A stretch of 64,000 nucleotides of DNA, from positions 1-64,000 of the forward strand of contig JBCFYV010000554.1 of the NCBI GenBank assembly GCA_039000515.1, in the 5' to 3' direction. The notes beneath the pieces were generated by a model. The model was given only the letters and a program-made list of their open reading frames with translations, had not been told where the DNA came from and ran no database searches. The position numbers and the translations under genes were made by a program. Source of the stretch: Timema cristinae (Eukaryota; Arthropoda; Insecta; Phasmatodea; Timematidae). Below are positions 12,300-23,309 of the stretch, piece after piece. Numbering within the stretch: position 1 is the stretch's first letter; every line of letters begins with the position of its first letter.

Positions 12300-12587
12300 G
12301 GTGACCTGGCGGTCTAGGGGTAAGGTATCGGACTTCTGTGCTGTGGGTCCAGGTTCAATCCTCGGTCTCGGTACAGATTTATCTGGTTACCAAACCCTTC
12401 CTTCACCTCTGACAAGACATCTTGTGAATGTGGGAATGCCAGGCCTCCACCGTGGTTCGGATTCTACGTTAAACTGTAGGTCCTACATTTCATCTCACAA
12501 TCACTCTACCATTACACATTAGCTTAAGTGCGTATAACCCGAACGGGTAGTAAGACGTGGTGCTAATAATAATAATAATAATATTAT
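12300..12587 (+). mobile_element. SINE family 2 copy with 11-bp duplication
   Basis: Full-length tRNA-derived SINE. The head GGTGACCTGGCGGTCTAG and the B box GGTTCAATCCTCGG resemble a tRNA-Pro-type promoter. The body includes CTTCACCTCTGACAAGAC and GCCAGGCCTCCACCGTGG. The 3' end CGTATAACCCGAACGGGTAG is shared with SINE family 1 and is followed by TAA repeats. The target-site duplication TATTTAAACCT lies at 12289-12299 and 12588-12598. Confidence 0.9.
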
Positions 12588-12694
12588 TATTTAAACCTAA
12601 TTTTAGATTAATTTTATATATCTTACTTAAAATAATAAGCTACTTAATACATTCCCCGTGCGAATAACGGGTACACCAGTTGGCCGGCCTAGGA

Positions 12695-13777
12695 CATAGG
12701 TTGGGGAACTTTTTACTAGTACCCCTAAATATATTTACTAACGCCGACGCCGACGCTACCGCCTTGATTTTAAAGGGAAAAATCATAGAATAGATTATTC
12801 AAGTTAAAAGGTTTATTGAATCTATTTATTTTCATACAGAGAATACAATTAGATATATAAAAAGTATAAAATAAATTAATATCCTCATTATGAAACAAAA
12901 TAATTTTTTCGAAAACTTTTTTCACTTCAGGTTTTGGAGAAATAAGGTTGTTTCATTTTTGATACAATAACATCAAAATTGGGGAATTTTGATGTCAGAG
13001 CAATTTGAATGTCGTCTTCGGAGTCCAATGGATTTCTCTGCTTTGTTTTTATATTCAATGGAGTGGAAAATCTTTGTTCGTGGAGGTAGTTTTGTTGCAA
13101 AAAGGCAGCAACTTTTTGACTGACTCCTCATGTGCAATTTTGAAAGCTTTGTAGCCGTTGGCATCCAAAAATATGACAGATTTGCTTTGTTTTCAAATTC
13201 AGTACGTGCTTCATTATTGGGTTGAAGTTCAAGAAGGGCCTCTGCCAGCTCTTGAGGCTCTTCTGGTACATCAGCAATTTCACAACATAGTATGTGGATC
13301 AAGATATGGAAAGTAAACAGAGACCAGTTCTTTGAGTTTGGTAAGATGCCTCATAACTGTATCCTTGATATCGTCAAAAGTAAAATTTTCAAAATCTTCC
13401 AAAAACGAAGCTAACTTTGAAAAGGAAGCTATTCTATTTTGTTCTGCTTTCTGTCTCCAATATAAAAGCTTTGATCCAAACGCTGAAATCTTTTCTCTGG
13501 ATGAAATTATATTTATGGTTTTTTCCTTGCAATTCTTTGTTCAATGCATTCACATACTCAAAAATAGCAAATAAATATTAAAGTTCACCATGGCGTGACG
13601 TCCCCTAAACACGTCTATTACATTGGCCAGATGCAGTGTTGCCAGAAGAAACATTTCTGTCATAACAGGGAACGCGCATTTTATATAATTTTATTTATAT
13701 CTATAGAGTCCTTGTTATCCCCAAGAATTTCATTTTTAACCCCATTTGGTGTAGTTAACCCCGTTCACCAACCCCTG
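12695..13777 (-). mobile_element. hAT transposon relic (1083 bp)
   Basis: The left end CATAGGTTGGGGAAC and the complement of the right end (CAGGGGTTGGTGAAC) are typical hAT terminal repeats. The flanking 8-mers GCCTAGGA (12687-12694) and ATCTAGGA (13778-13785) match at 6 of 8 positions, as expected for an old 8-bp hAT duplication. It carries a decayed transposase on the minus strand and sits inside a palindromic MITE. Confidence 0.65.
12960..13580 (-). pseudogene. hAT transposase C-terminal remnant (ZBED5-like)
   Basis: Read on the minus strand with frame changes, the order is FEYVNALNKELQGKN, AFGSKLLYWRQKAEQN, FTFDDIKDTVMRHL, YFPYLDP, ELAEALLELQ, NNEARTEF, NLSYFWM, YKNKAEKSIGL and finally DIQIALTSK near 12,990. 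This matches the order in ZBED5/GTF2IRD2-type hAT proteins: a LN..LQGKN helix, the L.DLQ.N segment, F.NL..FW and the C-terminal dimerisation region ending DLR.ALT. The N-terminal BED finger and the first catalytic residues are absent. Several frame breaks make it non-functional. Confidence 0.65.
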
Positions 13778-14142
13778 ATCTAGGAAAACCGGGCTCCTCC
13801 AACCGGGCATGGCCAACTGGGCGCTGGCAAGACTGGGCGCAGTGTGAAAACGTAATGATTGTTTTTTTACGTAAAGATTCATTTTGGGAGTTGTTTTGAA
13901 AAAAAGATCATACCATGGGAATATTAATTTGTTTTCATTTATAAAGTTAGATCACGTGATATAAAAAAAATTAAACGTATAAAAAACATGAAAAATACCT
14001 AGCCTAACCTAATTTTAGTTTGTCTAGGATTAAAACAACACATTTTTAAGGCCACACCCAGTTTTGGTGGGGCCCAGGTCGCAAGCGCACAGTTGGCCGC
14101 GCCCAATTGGCGGCGCCCAGTTGGCCGGATCCGCCAGCTGGT

Positions 14143-15600
14143 AAATAATAAATACTACCAGTAGCCTTGAAGCTCATAAGAGGCAGAATAGTGAACTTTA
14201 AAAACATAGCCGCTATAATATTGGAAAACATATTTTTACTTTCTTTCGACACCTCGGAGAGAAAGTACCTATTGTGATCGCAACTCGAGATTTTGATAAA
14301 GGTCGACGTTTCCCCCCTTAAACAAAACAAAAATAGATTTCACAATGCCTTCTGTCTGTCTGTCTGTCTGTACCTCGTGTTAGAGTCGAAACTGTTTTAC
14401 CGATTGGGTTAAAACTTGGTATCTGGGGTTTATAAGGTCCCCCCGAGGGTTTTTTGGAATTAGATATCTAACCCTAAATTTAAGGGTAGTTCTCTAAGGG
14501 GAAAAAGAGACAAAATAGACTTTGTCGAAACTCGCTCTAACAATTTTGATTACATTTTATATCTAGACATTGTTTACTATTATAAACAATATGGGAACTC
14601 TCATTTTATCATTAAAATGACTTTGAGGGTGCTTACATGGGGAAAATTTCGCAATTTTCGTCATTTTTCTACAACTATTTGAGATATGAAATAATTTTTT
14701 ATTGTAAAGTTGTAGTAACATTAAAGATAAATGTATTTATTTGAAATATATTCTTATAAATCCAATAGTTTCTAAGCTATAAGCAAATATATTTACTTTT
14801 TAATTCAGGTCTCTGAAAATAAATTTGATTCTTGTGCTCGTTGGTGGACAAAGATGTTTCTCTTTTCTTAGTTGTTCTGTAACAATGTAACTAGTTACTA
14901 ATGACATAGAGTAATTAAGTAACAGTGTATATTATGTATTTTGATAAATCTTACTAGTTTTCAGTAAATGTCTATTTTAAGATAAAAGCGAGAGAAAGTC
15001 TGTTCGGTGCACTGCAACATTTATTTTTAAAGTGTTCCTATTTTAAATTACATTCTTTACACTACTTCAATGTTTTGTTATTTTAATAATTATTATGTCA
15101 TTTTATTTTAACTCTATTTAATTATTATGTGCGTGCTCTACATAGTCTATTCCTAACCTTGACACTATATAATTCTGTTATTTTAAAACTCATTTTGACC
15201 GGGTGTTGCCAGAGTAAGCAGAGCATTTCTAAACTGTTCCTGTCAATTGTTCTCATAACTTAGTATAACACTCATTGTTTGGGTATCGCCGAACATACAT
15301 TCCCATGTGATATTGGTTGAATTGGGATTGAGAGGGTGAGGACATATCACATTCTACAGTTTTAATAAGCTCTGATAACCATGTCAACATTCCACGGCAC
15401 GCCACTGTTAATTCCACACAATCAGTGTCAGTAAATAACAAAGTAACTTAAAAAAAACTATGACGTGAACCCGTAGGTGAGTTAGACCGACCGAGCGGCC
15501 ACCGCCATTAGTAGTGATAGTGCTAACATTCGCGGACAGGTGGTGTCAGGAGGTCAGTACATCGAAGCCATTAATCTCAGTTTTCTGGACAAGAGATGCT
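14143..15600. other. Non-coding; contains a TCTG microsatellite repeat
   Basis: A (TCTG)n tract at about 14,349-14,372 is followed by ACCGATTGGGTTAAAACTTGG. This pairing of TCTG repeats with a CCGAT...AACTTGG motif is common in arthropod interspersed repeats. The rest, to 15.6 kb, is AT-rich with no gene recognised. Confidence 0.4.
15146..15201. repeat. Dispersed ~52-bp repeat, copy 1
   Basis: The segment with TATTCCTAACCTTGACAC and TCTGTTATTTTAAAAC recurs almost unchanged at 24,448-24,504. It is probably the edge of an unclassified interspersed repeat. Confidence 0.6.
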
Positions 15601-15762
15601 ACTTGTTTATTAAAGTAGCTCCACATTGGTTCTCAAGAGGATGAGTTTAACCATTCAAGACACAATGCTTCACAGAAAAATTATGGAACTACCTAAGATC
15701 GAACTCAGGACTGTTGGATCTGTAGCCAGTATATCTGACTATACCACGGGGTGATCTAACAA
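15600..15762 (-). mobile_element. tRNA-derived SINE-like sequence, third head type
   Basis: On the minus strand from 15,762: CCCCGTGGTATAGTCAGA (A-box-like), then about 45 bases later GAGTTCGATCTTAGG (B-box-like). The downstream body does not match SINE families 1 or 2. The 3' end was not located, so the lower boundary is approximate. Confidence 0.45.
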
Positions 15763-16593
15763 TGTCAATAAAATAAATAATAACTATACAAGGAAACCAA
15801 ATACAATGTAAGGAAAGGCATTGTTCTGTTTCCTGGCAACATATGTCTGCCATTATGATATTCTGTGTGCGATAGAAGATATCAAGTTGAGAGATTTACG
15901 CGAGAATAATTACCAAGAAGACTTAAATTTAAATTACTTAGATTCTGCAAGGTACTCACAATTTTTATATTAAAGATGTAGCACACGTTATTCTCTGAAA
16001 TAATACATTGTTAATGTGATAAGGATAGTCACAATCAGTATTTTTAGTTTAAATTATACACGTGTGTTATTTAGATTAACACTACTAATTTATTATTTTT
16101 AAAGTAAAAACTCTATCCCTCTCAACATTATTTGTTGATAATCACGAGATTTTCTTGAGGGAATTATATTAGTTGATATAGTTCTTCTAAGATTTGTAAT
16201 AAATGAATGAATTAAATTGGAAATTGACTGTAAGAGAAAATTAACTTACAATTTCAAAGGAAAATGTAAGTCTCCGGTTCTAAAACACAAAACTATAAAC
16301 AATTTATCTAAGAAACACTTTATAAGTTGTCAATACTTATAGTGAAGCAATTATTTAAATATTTATTAGGTAGTTTTAGTAATATGGCTCGAGTATGAAT
16401 ATGAAACATTAAAAGGAGTCCTGAATAGGGATTATATTACAGAAAACCTGTCCCTGCTTTAACTGATCAGTTTAAATAATAACGACAGGTTTTCCGAACA
16501 TACCTAAAGGAACACATGGAGAATCATTGTAGAGTTAAAACAATGGGATATGGTTATATCCATGTATAATAAATTAGTACTAAACAAATGTAA
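15763..16593. other. Non-coding, no feature recognised
   Basis: AT-rich sequence leading up to the possible splice acceptor at about 16,624. No promoter or coding signal is supported. Confidence 0.35.
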
Positions 16594-17374
16594 TTGTTTC
16601 TAAAATGTAATGTTTCTTGTACAGGGCAGGAAGTGTCCATGTCGGACTGCAATCAAAGAGGGGCGATGGCTCAAGCCTTATCAGGCCCAAATAAAACATC
16701 CTTTTATCTCAAAACTTTAGAAACAAGACAAAATAAATCTGATTTGGACAAAATTAATGGTTATGATCAATATTTCGAATATGGGGTGGGCAAAATTTCA
16801 TTAGCAATGATACCATTTATTTTTGGAATTAGGCCTAAATTAAACAAAAATACAAACTCCCTCCCTAAACATCCAAGGAAAAAAAGATTTAGAAGAAGAA
16901 AAATTATTAAGTATGAATACGAAGTACCAATCCCTAAAGAAGAGTATATTGACTGGTGGTTTGAGAGGAACGAAAGAGAGAATGCTCTGTAGTAAGATTT
17001 CCAAATTACAAGTTACCCCCCCAGAGATCTCTACGTATATAGACCACCCACTTTATAGAATTGATTTAGATAAAATTTATGAGATAAATAAACGTTGGTG
17101 TTTCGATATCATGGAAAGACAGAGAGAGAGGGAGTTTTTGGTTGATCCAGAGAAATGTTTGTTCAATAGATTTGAAGCTGTTGATAATCAAAATTTTTAT
17201 AAGTGTATTTCAAAGGACGAATTCATGAACTGGTGGTTGGACACAGGTTGTTTTGAAGTGGGGCCATTTTTTGATTGGTTGGAAGAAAGGCCGGAACCTC
17301 CTTGGCATCATAAATTATATGTTAGTTTCGTCAGGTGGTTCAACCGTTTTTTACAATTTGTGTTTGAATACTAA
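16594..17374 (+). CDS. Unrecognised frameshifted reading frame
   Basis: I do not recognise this protein. A first frame (16594-16992, 132 codons) and a second (16913-17374, used from about 16,990) appear to form one product broken by a single frameshift or by two stops near 16,990. Both parts share style: DWW or NWWL tryptophan pairs (EYIDWWFERN; DEFMNWWLDT), a basic patch HPRKKRFRRRK and a C-terminal LYVSFVRWFNRFLQFVF helix that could be amphipathic. A pyrimidine tract ending TTGTACAG at 16,624 could be a splice acceptor, making this the last exon of a gene with an in-frame ATG at 16,639. It could also be a decayed mobile-element or viral gene. Function unknown. Confidence 0.45.
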
Positions 17375-17619
17375 ATTTAATAAGTATAAAACAAAAAAAA
17401 TTATAGCGTATTTTTCTTTAACCAAATTTAAGTTAAAGACAGATTTAACATAACTTACTATATTTATTTTAAATTTTTATATTAAATTATTCACAATTTT
17501 AAAATATAGTCAAAATGATTTATGTTGAAATAACTATTTAGGCTTACTTATGAAATTTTCCTGTGAAATTATTACACATTTTTTAATGCCAAAATTTTTA
17601 TTTATGAATTTTGTCATTT

Positions 17620-18130
17620 TACTATTCTGTGAACTATACTTTTATGATTTGTTGACTTTATTTATGTATTCATATGTGATTGTAATCCTTTTACATAATT
17701 TGTGAACTTTATCTCCTTACACACTTGTGATGATATCATCTTTACCAATCTGTGACTGTATCAATTTTACAAATTTGTGAACTTTATCTCCTTACACACT
17801 TGTGATGATATCATCTTTACCAATCTGTGACTGTATCAATTTTACTAATTTGTGAACTTTATCTCCTTACACACTTGTGATCTTATATTTACCAATCTGT
17901 GACTGTATCAATCTTACTAATTTGTGAAATTATCTCATTATACACATTGTGATCTTAATTCATATGTGTTCGTAATAATTATACTAAATTGTTAACTGAA
18001 TTACTTTGTTCATGTGTGATTTTATGTACTTTTCTCATGCATTTGTGAGCATAATCATTTTACTTTCTTGTGAGTTCAATCATTTTATTTATTTGTGAGC
18101 CTATACATTTTATTAATCTATATATTTGTG
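17620..18130. repeat. 25-bp minisatellite with 75-bp higher-order unit
   Basis: Units of about 25 bp carry a TTTAC...TTGTGA...TATC pattern. Between about 17,697 and 17,925 three consecutive 75-bp super-units, each made of three 25-bp units (AATTTGTGAACTTTATC; CACACTTGTGATGATATC; CCAATCTGTGACTGTATC), are nearly identical. Outer units, including those past 18,000 with CATGTGTGA and TTTGTGAGC, are more diverged. Confidence 0.75.
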
Positions 18131-19100
18131 ATAGTAAAATATTCGATCTACACAGAAAATGTTATATTTTATCATTTGTAATTAAAGTGTTTTTTATTTT
18201 AATCTTTAGCGAAGGTATTTTTTTAGCATTAATTTTATGCGTATTATTTCTTATTTCTGGAAAATATGAAATCTATTTTAAAATTTGGAAATACATATCA
18301 AACTTATAAAGTTTGCTAAAATGTTTGATCAAATTTAAATTCATTTTAAGATACAGTATATTAAATTGAAAAAAAATTAATCTGAATCATTTAATCTGTT
18401 AATAATTGTAATGTGACAAATCATTAGATATATTTCGAAGTATAATATTTCTAGCACCAATGGAATACATAACATGTCAAGTATTTGTAGAAAAGTGAAA
18501 GGATGGCCTGGTTCCCACACAGATGTATACAGCACTTGATTAAATAAGTTTTATGTATTATTTTATATAAAATACACAGGAAGTCTTCACTGCCTCAACT
18601 CTATAAGAGTTAATTCCTTAATTTAAATATCTGTAAACTCCAGTCCCGTATTTAGGAATATTTGAAATGAATTATGACGACAGACTTACATATTTACCCT
18701 ATTACTTGAATGGAAATACTACTGTGTGACAGTAAAAATCAATCTTTATTGATTGTTATGTTGGTAATAACTATGTGGCATTGGGAGGGTGGGACGTACA
18801 TTTCTAGTTTTGTTGTTGCCGATGAACTTAAGACCCGTCTCCCCGCACCAATTACGTGTAATTTAATTAGTTATCACAGCTTGAACCAGGCATCGCATCA
18901 TTAGGCAGTAACCATGATGTATTCATTAAAAACAATAATTAAAACAGCACCATTTTAACAAAAGCTTAAATAATTGTTACGGTGAACCTTCTCTTTTATC
19001 TTACAATAGGAGGCATTTACTAAAAACTCGTAAGATTTGTGAAACTTATCTTTCTAAGCACTGCGTTTTACTACCTGTTTAGGTTAGAGGTCTATGTACT
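18130..19100. other. Non-coding, no feature recognised
   Basis: AT-rich. The reading frame at 18,070-18,309 is hydrophobic but overlaps the minisatellite edge and has no recognisable domain. Confidence 0.35.
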
Positions 19101-19102
19101 AA

Positions 19103-19253
19103 TGCACCAACATTTTAAGGGAGGGAGAGTAGAAAACCATTTGATAAAAAAATTATCCCTTAGTGCACCTAACTGGGTACGAACACCGATCCTCCGTATT
19201 CGGCAGTTTAGTCTAATAAGAGATTATTACGTTTGACTACGCGATCACCGAAC
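19103..19253 (-). mobile_element. SINE family 1 fragment
   Basis: Minus-strand copy: GGGAGGGAGAGTAGAAAACC is the complement of the family body, and GGGTACGAACACCGATC corresponds to the B-box region. The shared 3' tail is missing and the copy is strongly diverged. Confidence 0.5.
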
Positions 19254-19503
19254 TTAATCAATATACATTTTGGCCAATACTTTCTACCAAAGGAAGTAAA
19301 TGAAATAGTATAAATTGTTACAGAAATAAAGATCATAACATACATACTTATATTCCAATTTGCTCCATAGATAAATGGTACGACATAATCTCACAAACTT
19401 TATCATATTGTATATTATTATATAGCTTCAAAATTTCGCAAAAATATGTTTTGGTAAACTACCCTTAAACAAGTTGTACCCCTTTAAACAAACACGTAAA
19501 CAT

Positions 19504-19504
19504 G

Positions 19505-19543
<39 letters not shown>

Positions 19544-19546
19544 TAA
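19504..19546. repeat. (TA)n microsatellite
   Basis: An alternating TA tract of about 40 bases, interrupted by a single TTTA. Confidence 0.9.
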
Positions 19547-19644
19547 ACTAAATTGTTCAAATATACTATTCATAAAATACCATACAATTATTTGGTATTT
19601 TAAAAAATAAAGTGTTTTTCTTACATATCATGAAAAACTTTTCA

Positions 19645-20315
19645 CAGATTCAGATTTTTAATTAAATCTTCAAGGTCAATTTCAAAAACGTTCAAATTTT
19701 ACATCATTTGTTGTAAGTAAATTTTCTTTAAATTTATTTATTTTAAATAAATACATAATATACATTATTATTGATGTGCAAAATAGTGCCCAGATACCAA
19801 TTTTGGACCAGATTTATAAATACACTTTTTAAATATTCAAATTTAAAAAACCGTCATTAGTAAACCAAATTTCCTCCACAAAACAAGTAGGCCTAACTAG
19901 CTTTATTTTCATATTAAAGTCAAACACTCCTCTGTTGTACTGTACATTTCAAAATAATCTTTGGTCATTTTCAAAATAATTCAAATTTTCAAAAATCACT
20001 CCTGAGTAAAATACCCTTTTTTCAAATGTTTACCTTAAGCAAAGCAAACAGGTTTATTTTTTAAGGTCAAGCAAACCACGCTATCCCATTTGGAAGTAAA
20101 ATCTATATGGTAATTTTTAAATATTTCAAGTTCTTGAAATACCAGTCATTGGTTAACTACCCATAAATGAGTTTTACCAAAAACAAATATACCACAAAGT
20201 ATTAGTTGCTATATCCAACATTCTCTAAATACCCATTTGGAATCAAATCGTTAGAGCCATTTTTTAAAGATTTAAAAATTTGAAAAATCCGTCATAGTAG
20301 ATGTCTCAAGATCAA
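19645..20315. repeat. Old divergent tandem array, ~146-bp period
   Basis: About five diverged units begin near 19,645, 19,791, 19,938, 20,083 and 20,230. Shared landmarks are an ACCCATTTGGAA-like start, a TTTTTAAATATT.AAATTT block, then CCGTCATTAGTAAACTACCC or close variants. The clearest pair is 20,085 and 20,232. No coding capacity. Confidence 0.5.
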
Positions 20316-20401
20316 GATAAAAGAGAGAGAATATCTGTGCCGTGTATAGTATTATTTATTTATTATTATATTTATGACAAGGATTACTAATTACTTAAAA
20401 T

Positions 20402-20675
<274 letters not shown>

Positions 20676-21079
20676 ATGTAGCGTGTCAATCAAATGGATT
20701 GAACAGCTACAAGAAAAAAATTAATATTTCGGCGATTTTGTGCAAGATAGAAAATTATATCAACATATTTAATATAAACTGCCTATAAAGTTATGTTTCG
20801 TCCTACATTCAACCACGTGGTTGGTCAAACAAATATTGTTTTTGGACTATTGTTGTACTAAATATCTAAGGGGAGGATTTAAATTAGTGTATTTATGAAT
20901 AATATACTTAAAACGCTTCGTTTTTCCCGTTGGATGATGCCTGATAGACTTGTCTACGCCTGCCATGTGGTCTACTCGAATAATAATAAAATATACATTT
21001 ATTTTACTACTTCTCATAAAATAATAGTGGATATAGATAACTAAATTAATACAGATACATTTTAATATAAGATATTTGT

Positions 21080-22600
21080 GTACTAACTCACCCCGGCAAG
21101 ATGTCTGCAGATATCAATCTCACTTTTGATAGCTACAAGATTGTCAATCATGGCCGACCCACGTGTGCCGCGGCTGGTTCAACCGGAGAGAAGAACTGAA
21201 GTCTGGGATCGACTCAGAGGCCGGCTGCGCACATAGCGACGCTGGTGGTCATTCGAAGAACTCGTGACTTGCTTCAATTGTTTTCTTTTCTTCACACTTT
21301 TAACCTTCTTCGTTTATGCCTGTTTTTCGTAATTTATCCCCCCTTCCTTCTTTTTCACGTCCGACCTGCATCGACAGTATATATAGGTCCGCCAGCAGTA
21401 TCAAAAGTACAGAACGGTATCAAAGGTACAGAACGGTACAGAGCGGTTCCACAACGATAAGAATCAACAAGGAAACTCCGCCCGTCAGCAACACGAAGGA
21501 AAATGGTGTCCGTGACGTCGGATTCGCCGCCTTAGCTGTGTCGATAGGATGATGGATCACCCGATCCAACTCGCCGGAAACATGGACGACGTTACTGTGG
21601 TATTAGTATCCAGCCGTCGTAACCAAGTCTGTAGGACTTGGGCTCTTGTATAGTTTAAGAGAAGTTCTAAATTTTTATGTTTTAAAGGAAATTTAAATTT
21701 TATTATTTGGCGAGAAGCCAAGGTTTTGGAAAATGTCAATTAGAATCTTTTCAGTTTAACTGTTACGTAATTAGCTTCAACATGGAAGTTTGTTCTTGAT
21801 TTGTTTAAGTGTCCATTGACACTGTTCTAACGTAAAAAGCCTCTGGCTTAGAAAGAATGTTTTTTTAGATTCGTGACTTAGACTAAGTCACAAGTCCAAT
21901 ACAACCTCTAAATTAATCATGACGTCCTAAACGTCATGAACATTAGTTTTGTTGTTGATGGTTAGCACCAGGATGTCTAATTTTCTTTTGCCTTATGCAA
22001 CTCAGTCATATGTAATAGAGTTTTGGTGTTGTAGTCACTCTTCTAGTAGAGTATTAGCGAGGGTGCTCAACCTAGGGAAATTACACTAGTATCTATTTTA
22101 TTTTTGCCCGTGACTAGGCTTCTAAGTTAGTATTGATCTAGATAGGTGCCGACGTACTATTGAATGCTCTGGCAGTACCGTATGGGAAAATGACCAGCTG
22201 TAGTACTTTAATGACGCCTGTTTCTTGGCCATCAATTAGCTGGATATATCAGCTGAGTATCCATCTTGGTCTATGGATCCCTTTAAATAATTAACGCTAC
22301 CAAGTGAGACTGTATAAATGTTATCTTCTGAATTTACTCTTTGCTATTCTTTAACTAATTGTTCATTTACTCCTTGTTTGGAAAACTCTTGTCACTGTGG
22401 CAAGTTTGAATTGATACTGCATGCTTCAACATGTGGCCTGGTGACAGTACAAGTAATCTCTCAAGTCAATTTGTTTTTTGGAAGAATTTAATTCTCATCA
22501 ATATTCCTATATTCATGTAAAACTTGTATATTTCTTAATTTGTTTGTTATTTACTAAATAAATCTAAATTGTTAAAATAACTATGTTTTATATATATAAT
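21080..22600 (+). promoter_or_regulatory. Promoter-like GC-rich block; possible solo LTR
   Basis: Base composition jumps to GC-rich at about 21,080-21,640. A TATATATA box lies at 21,378-21,385, followed about 30 bp later by repeats of ACAGAACGGTA. An AATAAA signal lies at 22,557-22,562. Two perfect inverted repeats (21,873-21,891 and 21,917-21,939) lie between. The arrangement would fit a solo LTR or a short non-coding transcription unit. I found no matching terminal repeats or reading frame, so this is tentative. Confidence 0.25.
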
Positions 22601-23066
22601 ATGTACCCTATAAAGTAAGTTGGTACAATTATTACAATCTAAAGTAGCCTCCAGCACGAAATTGAATCAAATTCAATCAGGATCTCTCTGATGAAAGCAA
22701 TAGGTGTATGCCACTTCATCAACCCTGTCACCGATATTAATTAAGTTAAACTATTATTTGACATTGGAGGGTTTATTCTTAAAACTAAATATAAGTATTT
22801 ATTTGAAAATCACGTTTTTATAAAGTCATACAAAGAAATTTGAATTTTAAGCTTTCTTTAAAACTTTATGATTGAAGTTAAACCATCTCAGCTCCTTCAA
22901 AAAATATCAATCACGGCCTATTAAGTGAATAATATTGACTTTTTACAGTTTCATCACTAGTTTATATCGCTATTTTATTGTTTACTTCTGTTTTTCAAGG
23001 TAAGCAGATCTTTGATGGTTAATTTGTTGTTTCTCATTGTAGAAGCAGATCTTTAGTAATATTCCT
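22600..23066. other. Non-coding, no feature recognised
   Basis: AT-rich; nothing supported. Confidence 0.35.
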
Positions 23067-23067
23067 C

Positions 23068-23308
23068 TAACACCACTTCTTACTACCCGATATGTTTATA
23101 CGCACATGTACTAATTAATATATATGATAAGGACAATATAAGGTTGAATTTATACAAATAGTACCAACATTTGCGTAAAGGTAAAGTGGAAAACCATTTT
23201 GTAAAATTCACACTCAATGCACCTAACCGTGATTCTAACACCTATCCCCCAGTTATTGGCAGTCCAGTCCATTGTCAAAGTGACGCCCTAAACCATTTAA
23301 CAACCGAA
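23068..23308 (-). mobile_element. SINE family 1 copy, diverged
   Basis: Minus-strand copy. The 3' end appears as CACTTCTTACTACCCGATAT at the low-coordinate side (the stem is broken here), then GTAAAGTGGAAAACCATTTTG from the body, and the head ends with ACCATTTAACAAC near 23,300. Confidence 0.65.
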
Positions 23309-23309
23309 G

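Larger units (their letters stand above)
12674..14142. mobile_element. Palindromic MITE, split by a hAT element
   Basis: The left end (12674-12694, resuming at 13786) and the right end (to 14142) form an imperfect inverted repeat of about 75 bp, built from repeated GGCCAACTGGGC-like words: ACCAGTTGGCCGG, GGCCAACTGGGCGC and ACTGGGCGC on the left, and GCGCCCAGTTGGCC with CCAGCTGGT on the right. Without the insertion at 12695-13777 the element would be about 380 bp. It has no coding capacity. The superfamily is not assigned. Confidence 0.6.
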
